The notes beneath the pieces are model-generated. The model saw only the letters and a list, made by a program, of their open reading frames with translations. It ran no database searches and was not told where the DNA came from. A stretch of DNA of 46,439 nt from Candidatus Omnitrophota bacterium (GTDB lineage Bacteria > Omnitrophota > Gorgyraeia > Zapsychrales > Zapsychraceae), in NCBI GenBank assembly GCA_015233195.1, contig JADFYE010000015.1:1-46439 (forward strand). Reading direction: 5' to 3'. Shown here piece after piece: positions 34,901 through 44,734 of this stretch (within the stretch, counting starts at the first letter, position 1; each line of letters begins with the position of its first letter). The position numbers were made by a program, and so were the translations under genes.

Positions 34901-35211
34901 CAATAAATATCTGTACCGTCTTTAAAAATAACGTAAACGTATGAAAATCCAAAATCAGAAAATCCCCGGATAGCTTTTACGTTAGGCGCGCCCAACATAG
35001 CACTTACGATTGGATAGGTAACTTGATCTTCTATAATATCCGGTGATCTATCCCAGCGTGAATAAATAATAACCTGGGTATCAGAAAGATCAGGAATAGC
35101 GTCTAACGGAATATTTTTTATGCTATACACCGCGCCGACCATGGCAGCTATAACAAAAATAATAACCAAGTATTTATTTTTTGCTGAAAATTCTATGATT
35201 TTTTCGATCAT
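31960..35211 (-). CDS. cusA: CusA-type heavy-metal RND efflux pump
   Basis: A 1083-aa inner-membrane proton-driven exporter with 12 expected transmembrane helices and two large periplasmic loops. HME-type features: IPLDAIPDLSDTQVI early, the helix-4 motif VDGAIVEVENA, and GSEFMPPLNEG. The three periplasmic methionines that bind Cu(I)/Ag(I) in E. coli CusA appear in matching contexts: LYMPTTLPG, FSMMETT and ARIDMLSTG. This supports copper/silver rather than cobalt/zinc/cadmium transport. The insertion after LKPEDQWRKVKRW is common in environmental CusA proteins. It works with the adaptor and outer-membrane channel encoded upstream (8 and 1300 nt away). Confidence 0.95.
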   Translation of the reverse strand: MIEKIIEFSAKNKYLVIIFVIAAMVGAVYSIKNIPLDAIPDLSDTQVIIYSRWDRSPDIIEDQVTYPIVSAMLGAPNVKAIRGFSDFGFSYVYVIFKDGTDIYWARSRTLEYLSKITPRLPEGVKTEMGPDASSVGWVYQYALVDKTGKNDLSKLRSFQDWYLRYWLQSVPGVAEVASVGGFQKQYQVNVDPNALLSYKIPLTKVVDAIRDSNNDVGGRLVEFSGAEYMIRGRGYAKSAQDIENISIGSDAAGTPVLVKNIAQVALGPEIRRGVADLDGQGDTVGGIVIMRYGENALNVINRVKEKIEEIKPSLPAGVELVTTYDRSDLIKRSIETLKHQLIEEMIIVSLVILFFLWHFPSAIIPIVTIPIAVLLSFIPMFGMKLTSNIMSLSGIAISIGVLVDGAIVEVENAYKRLQQWEAGGRKGDFHLVRLNALKEVGPSVFFSLLVIAIAFLPVFTLLDQEGRLFKPLAFSKNFAMAIAAILAITLDPAMRMLFTRMDYKHFKPRWLSNIFNTVTVGKYYPEEQHPVSKVLFNIYEPACRFVLKYRKATIITAIILMLSAVPVYFKLGSEFMPPLNEGSILYMPTTLPGISVTETQKLLQAMDKILKDTPEVERVFGKAGRAETSTDPAPFSMMETTVVLKPEDQWRKVKRWYSWLPNFIQKPFRPIWRDRITYDDLINELDQKMKFPGVSNAWTMPIKARIDMLSTGIRTPVGIKIYGADLKEIEKIGLNLESTMKNIKGTRSVFAERVTGGYFIDFDIKREELARYGLTVKDAEMIITSAIGGEPVTTTIEGRERYAVNVRYAREFRDDIEKLKRVLVPTASGAQIPLEQLADIHLSLGPAMIRDENGMLAGYVYVDIAGRDVGSYVTEARKIVREKIQLPAGYALQWSGQYENMLRVRERLKVVIPITLFLIFILLYMNTKSPVKASIVMLAVPFSLVGAVWFLYLLHYNMSIAVWVGMIALMGLDAETGVFMLLFLDMSYNEMIRQGKMKTQANLDEAIIHGAVKRIRPKMMTVMAMFMGLLPIMWSMGAGADMMKRIAAPMVGGILTSFIMELLVYPPIYSIWKWKYEMKNGQK

Positions 35212-35218
35212 ATTAAAC

Positions 35219-36493
35219 CTACTGCGCTGATTTTAATTTCGACTCTGAATCCACCAAAAAATTACCACTAGTGACGACCAGATCGCCTTCTTTAACTCCG
35301 CTTATAACTTCATAATAATTTTCCGCTTTTTGCCCGAGTATTACTTCCCTCGCTTCAAGCACATTGTTATCCTCGGAAATATAAACAATTTTTCTTAAAC
35401 CAGTATCTAAAACTGCAGTTTCAGGAACTGCTAATTTTGATCCTAAACTTTCTTTAATCACCGCGTTAACGAACATTTCAGGTTTGAGTTTATTATCCGG
35501 GTTTGGAACTTCAACCCGTACTTGATTGGTTCTGGTATTTGGATCTAAGACTGGACTTATTGCAACCACCTTTCCAGTAAATTTCTCGCCTGGGTAAGCC
35601 ACTGTTTCTAATTCAACGCTGTCGCCAATTTTAATAAATCCAATTTCATATTCATAAATATTGATATACGCCCATACGTTTTCTCCATTACCCGGAAGAT
35701 ACAGATTGGTTTCTGCTTTACGCGATTTTTCAATACCAGCTATTTGATCTTCGCTCATACCAGCAAGTTTTAATTTATTACGCGCCGCTTCAATCAAACT
35801 TTTTGCCCGGTCAATCACGTCTTGTAAAGGCGAATCTTTCACATTATCTTGCGCGTTTAAGGCTTGAATAAATTCTTCTTGAGCTACGACCAGCTCAGGA
35901 TCATAAGCAATTTTTCCTGACACCCTCACCACTTTATTCAAATCCATCATTTTAACTGGCTCGGTTTTAACGCCGATCATTTGTTGTCTTTCCTGACTTA
36001 TAGTTACAGTTGGACCAGCGGTCGCTGTCGAAGATTCTTCTTCATATACTGGAACATAATCCATTCCCATTTGATCTTTCATAGGTACAGGCGAGGTAAC
36101 TTTGGGATCCATTGGATTACGATAAAAAAGCAGCTTCCCGTCGTTTGTTGAAATAAATTCACCGCAAACCGGACATATAATACGCTCACCCGGTTTTAGA
36201 TCAGCCTTTATCATCGGACAATTTTTCATAGTACATTTATGCACCGGACAAACTGCTCCGGTTGTTTTTGCTTTAGCAGGCGCGTTTTCTTTTTTAATCA
36301 GCTTCATACCACAAATCGGACAATCCCCAAGTTTGTCCGACGTATAGGTCGGATGCATCGGACAACTATAAATAACTTTAGCCTGTGAAATAGTTTTAGT
36401 TTCTTGCGATCGTCCACAACCCATAAAAACAAATACAGTTCCAAACGAAATAATTACCGCGATTATAAATAAAACAATTTTATTTAACTTCAT
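35219..36493 (-). CDS. cusB: CusB-type periplasmic adaptor lipoprotein with several metal-binding motifs
   Basis: A 424-aa membrane-fusion protein linking pump and channel. The N-terminus ends in a lipobox (FVFMGC), so it is probably lipid-anchored. Residues about 40-67 are a heavy-metal-binding domain (YSCPMHPTYTSDKLGDCPIC); a second cysteine set follows (VCPVHKCTMKNCPMI, IICPVCGEF) and then a methionine-rich RNPMDPKVTSPVPMKDQMGM. Then come the adaptor parts: MIGVKTEPVKMMDLNKVVRV, a short helical hairpin (about 195-245), and the barrel with VSGVKEGDLVVTSGNFLVDSE. The chain of metal sites suggests hand-over of Cu/Ag to the pump. No cusF-like gene is present; these motifs and the YHS protein may take its place. 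Confidence 0.93.
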   Translation of the reverse strand: MKLNKIVLFIIAVIISFGTVFVFMGCGRSQETKTISQAKVIYSCPMHPTYTSDKLGDCPICGMKLIKKENAPAKAKTTGAVCPVHKCTMKNCPMIKADLKPGERIICPVCGEFISTNDGKLLFYRNPMDPKVTSPVPMKDQMGMDYVPVYEEESSTATAGPTVTISQERQQMIGVKTEPVKMMDLNKVVRVSGKIAYDPELVVAQEEFIQALNAQDNVKDSPLQDVIDRAKSLIEAARNKLKLAGMSEDQIAGIEKSRKAETNLYLPGNGENVWAYINIYEYEIGFIKIGDSVELETVAYPGEKFTGKVVAISPVLDPNTRTNQVRVEVPNPDNKLKPEMFVNAVIKESLGSKLAVPETAVLDTGLRKIVYISEDNNVLEAREVILGQKAENYYEVISGVKEGDLVVTSGNFLVDSESKLKSAQ

Positions 36494-36506
36494 ATTCCCC
36501 TCTTTC

Positions 36507-37775
36507 TTAAAAATCTATACCAGCGCCTACAACACGCTCAAGATCAGCCAAAGCAATTCTTAAATCTAATATCGCCTTATAATGTTGCAATTTAAAATCA
36601 ATCAACATTCTCTGGCTATCCAAAAGCACAGTTAACATTTCTGATTTTCCTGATTCATATCCTTTAGCCGCAACATTCACTGTTTCCTGCGCCTGAGGTA
36701 TAAAAGCAGTTTCATATAGCTCAACGAGTTTTTTGTTAGCATTAGCTCGCGCATAAGCGTCATTTAATTCAAATAAAACTGAATTTTCCTTACCCTTATA
36801 TTCAGCTTTTAACATTTTAAGGTCTGACTTCATCTCCTTAACCCCAAATGCCTGTTTTTCAAAAAACCATAATGGAATAGTAACTCCAATCATGCCTGCC
36901 CAAGCTCCGTCTACAAAACTACCTTTATTAACCATCTGTCTAAATTTCAAATTAAAATCAGGAAGAAATTCATTGAGTGAAAGATCATACGCGGCTTGAC
37001 CGCGATCAGTAGCGTAGCGATATGCTTTCAATTCTGGATTATTATCAAGAGTCAGACGATAAAAATCATCCAGCGTCCGATTAAATGTAATTGCAGACTC
37101 AGCTACAGGAATTCCAAAATCTGTTTTAGGATCACGGTTCAGCAACACATTCAATCTGGCTTGAGCTGTGACCCTTTTTTGCTCAAGAAGAATAAGTTCA
37201 TTATCAACTCTCGCAAGCTCAACTTGAGACTTAAGTGCTTCGACTTGTGATCCTCGCCCTGAGCCATACCGCGTCGTAGCAGTTTTAGAAATTTGTTCTA
37301 ACAAACTTTTGTTTTCTTTACTGATCTCAATTTCTTTATATATGAGACTTAATTCAGAATAAGCACTTTTCAGTTGAGCCACAACATCCCGCTCTTTAGC
37401 TTTATAATTTTCATATGCCATCTTAGCAAGTTTTGAGGCGATCTTGGCGCGTAAATATATTTTGGTAGGGAACGGAATATCCTGAGAAACCGAAAATGTT
37501 TTCATCGGTTTTCCAGACAATTCGCGGTCTGCGGTTATCCGGTCATATTCAAAATCGATTTCCGGATCATTTAAACTTGCAGCCTGCGGAATACGGGCGT
37601 TAGCTGACTCAAAAGCATTTTTTGCGGAGAGAATTTCAGGGTTTAAAGTCAGCGCTTCTTGAATTAAAGAATCTAATGTATAAGATTGAACACTCTCAGC
37701 TTTCACCGTGGAAGAAAACAAAAAAATAAATATTGATAAAGAAAAAACTTTTAGAATAAACATCAGTCTGCCCAT
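36507..37775 (-). CDS. cusC: CusC/TolC-type outer-membrane efflux channel
   Basis: A 422-aa protein with signal peptide (about 1-26, cut after TVKA) and two outer-membrane efflux repeats (about 45-225 and 240-420) made of long helices with heptads (SLIQEALTLNPEILSAKNAF, YGSGRGSQVEALKSQVELAR, GYESGKSEMLTVLLDSQRML). It should trimerise and span periplasm and outer membrane. It is first of the efflux genes. No metal-responsive regulator (CusRS or CueR type) is found beside it, and only 23 nt separate it from the CorC-like gene, so it may be transcribed from further upstream. Confidence 0.92.
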   Translation of the reverse strand: MGRLMFILKVFSLSIFIFLFSSTVKAESVQSYTLDSLIQEALTLNPEILSAKNAFESANARIPQAASLNDPEIDFEYDRITADRELSGKPMKTFSVSQDIPFPTKIYLRAKIASKLAKMAYENYKAKERDVVAQLKSAYSELSLIYKEIEISKENKSLLEQISKTATTRYGSGRGSQVEALKSQVELARVDNELILLEQKRVTAQARLNVLLNRDPKTDFGIPVAESAITFNRTLDDFYRLTLDNNPELKAYRYATDRGQAAYDLSLNEFLPDFNLKFRQMVNKGSFVDGAWAGMIGVTIPLWFFEKQAFGVKEMKSDLKMLKAEYKGKENSVLFELNDAYARANANKKLVELYETAFIPQAQETVNVAAKGYESGKSEMLTVLLDSQRMLIDFKLQHYKAILDLRIALADLERVVGAGIDF

Positions 37776-37798
37776 ATTATCCGCCCTTCTAATCTTAA

Positions 37799-39118
37799 TT
37801 AAGCAACGTTCTTTGAAACCAGCGCTTCTGAAAGTTTTCTACGTCGAAGTTTTCGGACAACAATAAAAATACTATCAAATTTCAAAACTTCACCACCCTC
37901 AACATCTCTGCCTAATTTCTGTGCAACCCATTCATCCAAAGTCGGCGGACGATCTGCTATATTCTCTAAAGATAATTCTATGCCAAGTTTTTCCGCAATA
38001 ACTTTCATAGAAATTGCCCCGCCTACTATCCAACCTGTGCCATAGGGATGCGCGTAAGTAGGAAGTTTATCAAATTCATCTTCAATTTCCCCGACCAGCT
38101 CTTCAATAATATCTTCCAAGGTTATCATTCCCAGAACTTTTTGTTCTTGAGAAACCACAACTGCAATGTGAACTTTTTCCCGCATCATATCTGACAATGC
38201 TTGCGAAAGTAATGTTTCCTCAGTTATTCTCTTGATCGGTCGGAATATGCCCTTGATAGTCGGATCCTCTGGACTGATATTCAAAGCATTAACAATATCT
38301 TTAAAATTTATATAACCAATAATCGCCTGTGGATCCCCAGCTTGTTCTGTAACCGGAAACCGCGTATGCATATCCATATGCGCTTTAATCAATGCAGCTG
38401 AAAGGCTATCCGTAACCGGAATCATGGAAATATCTTCTTTATCCATCATGATATCCGTAACCTTCCTTTGCGACAACTGAGCAGCTGAAAGAACTATTTT
38501 TTCTTCTTGAGCTCCGATCAGACGAGAAGTACGGGCAAGAGCAACTGCTGCTTTTAGCTCAGCCAAATTTTGTTTATTTATTGCGTCTGTAGATTCATTT
38601 TTTATTTTATTTGAGCCTAATCCCATTATCATCTTTACTGTACTCTCAAAAATTGAAACAATAGGATCAGCGATCCAAGCAATCGTCTTCATTATAGGCG
38701 ACAAAGCGAGACAAACTGTTTCCCTATTATCTAAGGCAAAAATCTTTGGCACTAATTCCGCGAAAATTATTGTGAATACGCTTAAAGGAATTACCAGACA
38801 TGCTAATGATAAAATTTCAGAATAAAAAGGTTCAATACCCAAGCCTTTAAAATACGGCGTAAATGACTGCTGCGCCCCTGCACCGCCGGTTGCAGCAGCA
38901 ATAGCACCTGACAAAGTTAAACCAAGCTGAACTACTGCAAGACTTGCCGCCATCCTATCCTTCATGTAAGCAGCGTCTTCAGCGCCTTTCTTTTTCTGCT
39001 GACAAAGCGTTGAAAGCCGCGCGCGAGAAATTGATGCCAAAGCCATTTCATACGCGGCAAAAACCGCGTTAACTAATAGCATCAATAAAATCACAAATAT
39101 TTCGTAACCAAACCTCAT
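37799..39118 (-). CDS. CorC/HlyC (CNNM-type) membrane protein: DUF21, two CBS, transporter-associated domain
   Basis: A 439-aa inner-membrane protein. DUF21 (about 1-180) has four helices with AYEMALASISRARL and FAELVPKIFAL. A CBS pair (about 220-345) has MMDKEDISMIPVTDSL and VLGMITLEDIIEELVGEIEDE. The CorC_HlyC domain (about 352-430) carries WIVGGAISMKVIAEKLGI and the PPTLDEWV segment. Relatives transport or regulate Mg2+ and other divalent ions; the old name haemolysin C is misleading. It follows the small MscS-like gene by 46 nt and precedes the copper efflux genes. Confidence 0.9.
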   Translation of the reverse strand: MRFGYEIFVILLMLLVNAVFAAYEMALASISRARLSTLCQQKKKGAEDAAYMKDRMAASLAVVQLGLTLSGAIAAATGGAGAQQSFTPYFKGLGIEPFYSEILSLACLVIPLSVFTIIFAELVPKIFALDNRETVCLALSPIMKTIAWIADPIVSIFESTVKMIMGLGSNKIKNESTDAINKQNLAELKAAVALARTSRLIGAQEEKIVLSAAQLSQRKVTDIMMDKEDISMIPVTDSLSAALIKAHMDMHTRFPVTEQAGDPQAIIGYINFKDIVNALNISPEDPTIKGIFRPIKRITEETLLSQALSDMMREKVHIAVVVSQEQKVLGMITLEDIIEELVGEIEDEFDKLPTYAHPYGTGWIVGGAISMKVIAEKLGIELSLENIADRPPTLDEWVAQKLGRDVEGGEVLKFDSIFIVVRKLRRRKLSEALVSKNVA

Positions 39119-39164
39119 GTCATTTACTTTCTAATTAATTAATATCTCATCACTTATAAACATT

Positions 39165-39689
39165 TTATTCGCTTGGACTATCAAGTTCCACAACAATCTT
39201 ATCACTGGTAATCTTTGAGTTCGGTATAATAATTTTCTTCGTCTTATCAGTATTAATAATAATCGTATTAAAAATGTGAATCTCCTTAACTTTTCCCTGT
39301 GCGCCGCCTACCTCAACTGCATCCCCGACTTTAAAAGGCTGAAATAATATCAACATTACACCTGACGCAAAATTTGAAAGCGAACCTTGTAAAGCCAAAC
39401 CAACTGCTAAAGAAGCTGCACCAACTACAGCAATAAACGAACTGGTTTCTACTCCAAGTTTATTAAGCGCTGCAATAACCACAAAAGTCATTAACAAGTA
39501 ATATGCTAAATGTTTTCCAAACGATACCAAGGTAAGATTTACAGTAACTTTATTTAAAGCTTTTTCAATTAACTGAGAAATAAATTGCGCAACTGCCCGA
39601 CCAATAATAAATATCAGAACCGCGTATAAAAAACTCAACCCATACTGAATTACATAACCATAAATTTTTTCAATCATCTTCTCGTCCAT
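39165..39689 (-). CDS. Minimal MscS-type mechanosensitive channel
   Basis: A 174-aa inner-membrane protein with three hydrophobic segments (about 14-34, 58-78, 82-110). The pore helix VVGAASLAVGLALQGSLSNF and FASGVMLILFQPFKVGDAVE match MscS TM3 and the start of the beta domain. It stops after the beta domain (IIIPNSKITSDKIVVELD), about 110 residues short of E. coli MscS, and lacks the C-terminal alpha/beta cage. The sequence after the stop shows no continuation in another frame, so the short form looks genuine. It would release ions on hypo-osmotic shock. Confidence 0.88.
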   Translation of the reverse strand: MDEKMIEKIYGYVIQYGLSFLYAVLIFIIGRAVAQFISQLIEKALNKVTVNLTLVSFGKHLAYYLLMTFVVIAALNKLGVETSSFIAVVGAASLAVGLALQGSLSNFASGVMLILFQPFKVGDAVEVGGAQGKVKEIHIFNTIIINTDKTKKIIIPNSKITSDKIVVELDSPSE

Positions 39690-39712
39690 TGATCTCTCCT
39701 TTTATTTAACAA

Positions 39713-40801
39713 TTAAACTAAATCTATTATTCCTCCGCCAATAACAGTATCTCCCTCGTAAAACACAATTGACTGTCCGGGTGATATTGACTTTTGCGGC
39801 TCATTAAATTCGACTTTAACTTGACCGTTACCCTCCGGGGTAATAATACAATCTGCCTCTGGATGATGCAGCCGAATCTTCGCTTTAACCCGCATCGACT
39901 TATCTAAACTTGGAATAGCAATCCAATTCAAATCCCGCGCTATTAATTTAGACGATAACAAATCTTTTTGCGGACCAATTATCACCTGATTTTTACAAGC
40001 ATCGAGCCGTATGACATATAAAGGTTCTTTTAGTCCGCCAATACTTAAACCTTTACGCTGACCAATAGTATAATGGATTATCCCATCGTGTTTACCCCAA
40101 ACTTTACCTGCATTATCCACGATATCACCCGGCTTGACCTGACCCTCAGGAAAAAACGCGCCATAATCATCACCTTCATAAAAATCCTGACTCTCAGGTT
40201 TATCTACAAAATCTTGAAGTCCTATTTCAGACGCCAATTTTTGAATTTCAGTTTTTTGATATGTACCCAAAGGAAACAATATTTTTTTCAACTGTTCCTG
40301 GCTGAGCCGATAAAGAAAATATGACTGGTCTTTACGCAGATCAGAACTTTTTTTAAGTAAGTACCTTTGAGTCTGTTCATTGAAATCTTTGATTGCGTAA
40401 TGTCCGGTAGCAAAAAAATCAAATTCTATTCCCTGTTGATAAGCTTTATCTAACAAAAGCCCAAATTTAATTTTTTGATTACAAATAATGCAGGGATTAG
40501 GGGTTTTTCCCGCTGAGTATTCAGCACAAAAATACTCTAATACGGATTTTTTATATTCATCTTTTAGACCAACAACATAATGCAGCACGCCAATCTTCTC
40601 AGCAGCTTTCTTAGCGTCAGCAATATCCTTCTCTTCACCTGGACCATAACAACCACTTTTTACCGACGTTATATCAGAAGCATTTTTATCCCAAATGCTC
40701 ATAGTAACGCCAGTTACTTCATGACCAGCTTTTTTCAATAAATACGCAGTAATTGTAGAGTCAACTCCCCCGCTCATACCGACTAAGATCTTATTTTTCA
40801 T
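39713..40801 (-). CDS. mnmA: tRNA 2-thiouridylase MnmA, subtype lacking the usual second catalytic cysteine
   Basis: MnmA activates U34 of Glu/Gln/Lys tRNAs with ATP and thiolates it. Seen: PP-loop VGMSGGVDSTITAYLLK, GCYGPGEEKDIADAK, the nucleophile region TPNPCIICNQKIKFG (C104, C107), ATGHYA and KDQSYFLYRL. In E. coli-type enzymes the second cysteine lies in an (S)xxICFIG segment; here the equivalent near residue 205 reads KPESQDFYEGDDY, with no cysteine. I recall a subgroup of annotated MnmA proteins with CYGPGEE and SQDFY, so this is a lineage variant rather than a mutation, and the sulfur-relay chemistry may differ. The gene follows cysK by 23 nt within the sulfur island. Confidence 0.88.
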   Translation of the reverse strand: MKNKILVGMSGGVDSTITAYLLKKAGHEVTGVTMSIWDKNASDITSVKSGCYGPGEEKDIADAKKAAEKIGVLHYVVGLKDEYKKSVLEYFCAEYSAGKTPNPCIICNQKIKFGLLLDKAYQQGIEFDFFATGHYAIKDFNEQTQRYLLKKSSDLRKDQSYFLYRLSQEQLKKILFPLGTYQKTEIQKLASEIGLQDFVDKPESQDFYEGDDYGAFFPEGQVKPGDIVDNAGKVWGKHDGIIHYTIGQRKGLSIGGLKEPLYVIRLDACKNQVIIGPQKDLLSSKLIARDLNWIAIPSLDKSMRVKAKIRLHHPEADCIITPEGNGQVKVEFNEPQKSISPGQSIVFYEGDTVIGGGIIDLV

Positions 40802-40824
40802 TGCAGCATTCTATCACAGCCTAT

Positions 40825-41751
40825 TTATTCTTGAAAGAGCCAAGTAGAAAGATATCTTTCGCCTGTATCAGGTAAAATAACCACAATCAATTTGCCTTTA
40901 TTTTCTTTACGTTTCGCAATTTCTAATGCAGCCCATAAAGCTGCGCCGCTGGATATGCCTACGAATATTCCATCAGTTTTCGCGATTTTTCTGGCAATTT
41001 CACCAGCAGCATCATTAGAAACTTTAATAATCTCATCAATAATTTTACGATTTAAAACTTCTGGTATGAATCCAGCTCCTATACCCTGGATCTTATGCGG
41101 ACCAGGATTACCGCCGGATAATACCGGTGAAGCTTCTGGTTCTACAGCAATAACTTTTAAACCTGGTCTACGTTTTTTTATAACTTCTGCTATACCCGTA
41201 ATAGTTCCACCCGTTCCAACCCCAGCGACCAGAATATCTATTTTACCGTCTGTATCATTCCAAATTTCTTCAGCTGTGGTTTTACGATGGATTGCAGGAT
41301 TAGCTGGATTATTAAACTGCTGCGGAACAAAGCTTTTAGGAATAGTTTTTGATAACTCTTCAGCTTTTTCAACTGCGCCGCGCATACCTTTCGCTCCGTC
41401 GGTTAACACGACTTCAGCACCAAAGATTTTAAGTAATTGTCTGCGTTCAATACTCATGGTATCAGGCATAGTTAATATCAGACGATATCCTTTTGCAGCT
41501 GCCACGAACGCCAGCGCTATACCAGTGTTACCACTGGTTGGTTCAATTATCACTGAATCTTTTTTTAATAATCCTTTTTTTTCAGCGTCTTCAATCAAAG
41601 CAACACCCAGCCGATCTTTTACGCTGGAAAGAGGATTAAATGATTCCAATTTAGCAACTATAGTAGCACCCACCCCCTCGGCAATACGGTTTAGTTTTAC
41701 CAACGGCGTATTACCAATAGTCTTTGTAATATCAGAATAAATTTTACCCAT
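40825..41751 (-). CDS. cysK: Cysteine synthase (O-acetylserine sulfhydrylase)
   Basis: A 308-aa PLP enzyme making cysteine from O-acetylserine and sulfide. Seen: [15 protein letters not shown], the PLP lysine in [11 protein letters not shown], substrate loop [11 protein letters not shown], the phosphate-binding [10 protein letters not shown], and [12 protein letters not shown]. The length and the serine-rich [10 protein letters not shown] are typical for CysK/CysM. It begins 9 nt after metY, in one unit that includes mnmA, tying cysteine supply to tRNA thiolation and Fe-S assembly. A long open frame on the opposite strand is a codon-bias shadow. Confidence 0.95.
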   Translation of the reverse strand: MGKIYSDITKTIGNTPLVKLNRIAEGVGATIVAKLESFNPLSSVKDRLGVALIEDAEKKGLLKKDSVIIEPTSGNTGIALAFVAAAKGYRLILTMPDTMSIERRQLLKIFGAEVVLTDGAKGMRGAVEKAEELSKTIPKSFVPQQFNNPANPAIHRKTTAEEIWNDTDGKIDILVAGVGTGGTITGIAEVIKKRRPGLKVIAVEPEASPVLSGGNPGPHKIQGIGAGFIPEVLNRKIIDEIIKVSNDAAGEIARKIAKTDGIFVGISSGAALWAALEIAKRKENKGKLIVVILPDTGERYLSTWLFQE

Positions 41752-41760
41752 AATATTCTC

Positions 41761-43077
<1,317 letters not shown>

Positions 43078-43085
43078 TTAAAATT

Positions 43086-43922
43086 CTAAAACGCATATTG
43101 TGTACTCAAGACTATTCCATTACCCAATCCAACTCTTGAACTCTTTGTACTTCCTGCATCAACATAAGCTAAAACTAAACTTAATTCTTTCGTAGGTGTC
43201 CATGCCAAATGCGCGTCCCAATAATTGGCATCTTTCCAGTCAGCATAACGAGGGCTTTGTTTATATTCAAACCCAACAATAAAATTTGCTGGCAATACAA
43301 CATCAACGTTAGCGAAACCTGTAATTTTTCGGTCTTTATCATAACCGAAAACACCTGTGGTCTTACTATTAGTAGAAAGAACACCTCCAGAAATCAAAAC
43401 TGGTCTCGGAAGCTGAGGTATCAATTTTGTTGCAACCGCATAAAAATCTTCGCCGCTAGCATCCACTCCTGATCCGACATTGGACGTATGTTTATAAATC
43501 GTACCCACAGATACAGCCGGAATATATTTTGTATCAAATGAATTCTCAGGTAATAACAACAGCTTGCTTCCTATATTATTCTTATGCTTTGCTGAACTGC
43601 CTTCTTGATTAACTGTCTCATATCCATACGAAACTTCCAGCCTCTTAAATAATGTATCAGCAACACCAAAAGTAGTCCAATCTACATTTACATGGTCTAA
43701 ATTCACATACCATGCGCCAAACCTTGGCTTCCCTATTACATCAACCCCTCCTGCAGTTAAATGGCTATTATCACCGGAAGAATCTGCTAAATATGCTAAC
43801 GGATTAAACGCGATTCCTCCGACACCTTCCAAATTTACCAAAGGTGGACCAGCTAATACATCTTTTATTGAAAATACAACAGTCAGCACCAAAAGGGCTG
43901 AGAATACAATGAACTTTTTCAT
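43086..43922 (-). CDS. Outer-membrane beta-barrel protein, possibly DUF3034-like
   Basis: A 278-aa protein with a signal peptide (about 1-24, cut after VLAG/A) and alternating hydrophobic strands through its length, ending in LSTQYAF with the C-terminal phenylalanine used for outer-membrane insertion. The mature start PPLVNLEGVGGIAFNPLAYL resembles DUF3034 proteins as I remember them, of unknown function. GGAG lies 6 nt before the ATG. It sits upstream of metY and cysK, so it might import a sulfur compound; that is inference from position. The 124 nt before it are AT-rich, with no promoter I would trust. Confidence 0.7.
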   Translation of the reverse strand: MKKFIVFSALLVLTVVFSIKDVLAGPPLVNLEGVGGIAFNPLAYLADSSGDNSHLTAGGVDVIGKPRFGAWYVNLDHVNVDWTTFGVADTLFKRLEVSYGYETVNQEGSSAKHKNNIGSKLLLLPENSFDTKYIPAVSVGTIYKHTSNVGSGVDASGEDFYAVATKLIPQLPRPVLISGGVLSTNSKTTGVFGYDKDRKITGFANVDVVLPANFIVGFEYKQSPRYADWKDANYWDAHLAWTPTKELSLVLAYVDAGSTKSSRVGLGNGIVLSTQYAF

Positions 43923-44046
43923 GATATCTCCTCATATTTTTCTCCTCTAAGCCCAGCTGACTGGTTATAGAAAAATTTAATTTTATTTTATTTTTTTGTT
44001 AACTAATATAGCCGGTTATCCGATTCTTTTTCCTTTTACCTCTTTT

Positions 44047-44238
44047 TTATATGCCACCTCCTTCCTCAACCTTCCAAATATCGTCGAAACGTTGTTTTTC
44101 CGCAACTTCCACTTGCGTGATTTTTTTATTGTGAACTGTAACCACTACAGTACCATATCCAAGTTTTTCAACTGCGCCGCTGATATCTTTAATAATCGAA
44201 TCATTAATAATTTTTTTGGAATTAAATTTGTTACTCAT
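44047..44238 (-). CDS. YezD-like DUF2292 small protein
   Basis: A 63-aa protein. The segment ISGAVEKLGYGTVVVTVHNK followed by KITQVEVAEKQRF fits DUF2292 (xxALxxIxYGxVxIxVxxGxVVQIExxEKxR), a family repeatedly found next to sulfur-assimilation genes such as B. subtilis yezD. Function is unknown. It starts 15 nt after the Rrf2 regulator gene and is followed by the metY/cysK genes, which is the expected context. Confidence 0.78.
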   Translation of the reverse strand: MSNKFNSKKIINDSIIKDISGAVEKLGYGTVVVTVHNKKITQVEVAEKQRFDDIWKVEEGGGI

Positions 44239-44253
44239 TTCCTTCTGCCTCCA

Positions 44254-44694
44254 TTATATCGAATATGCTAATACCTTTTTACCTGAGTTAACCTGCGCCG
44301 CTAAATCTTCAAAAGTTACATTATCAACAATATCTGATGTTGCTTTTGCGACTTTATGCCACACCCCTTTAAAAACACACTTATGCATATCCGTACAATT
44401 GGAATATTTATCTTCCAAGCATGAAATTGGTTCAATTGGTCCATCAATAAACCGCACAACCTCTCCAAGAGTTATGTTAGCTGGAGGTCGAGATAATAAA
44501 TATCCGCCAACCTTACCGCGCCTGCTCTCAACAAACCCGCCTTTTTTCAAATCCAGCATAACTTGTTCTAAAAATTTTATAGGTGCATCAATCCTCTCAG
44601 CTAAATCATTAGCAGTAACCAAATCTCCGTCGTAATGTAAAGCCAAATCTAAAACCGCTTTTAAAGCATAATCACCCTTAAATGTAATTTTCAT
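44254..44694 (-). CDS. Rrf2-family transcriptional regulator (cysteine or Fe-S responsive)
   Basis: A 146-aa winged-helix regulator: GDYALKAVLDLALHYDG, ERIDAPIKFLEQVMLDLKKG, then SRRGKVGGYLLSRPPANITL and EVVRFIDGP are standard Rrf2. After the DNA-binding part come three cysteines in SCLEDKYSNCTDMHKCVF (C-x7-C-x5-C), positioned like the cluster ligands of IscR-type sensors. It lies at the head of the sulfur island and has a strong own promoter. Control of cysK, metY and mnmA according to cysteine or Fe-S status is the simplest reading, as for CymR or IscR. Confidence 0.88.
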   Translation of the reverse strand: MKITFKGDYALKAVLDLALHYDGDLVTANDLAERIDAPIKFLEQVMLDLKKGGFVESRRGKVGGYLLSRPPANITLGEVVRFIDGPIEPISCLEDKYSNCTDMHKCVFKGVWHKVAKATSDIVDNVTFEDLAAQVNSGKKVLAYSI

Positions 44695-44734
44695 CTCTCA
44701 TTCCTTTTCTCTATAATTCCCATTGATTAAGTAG

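Noticed and set aside
40892-41740. Long open frame of 282 codons on the + strand opposite cysK
   Set aside because: It mirrors cysK codon by codon, has a low-complexity Ser/Pro/Ile-rich product with no known motif, and lacks a ribosome site; cysK is unmistakable.
43923-44046. Riboswitch or terminator between DUF2292 and the barrel gene
   Set aside because: Only a 4-bp CCAG/CTGG hairpin and AT-rich runs are visible; nothing supportable.
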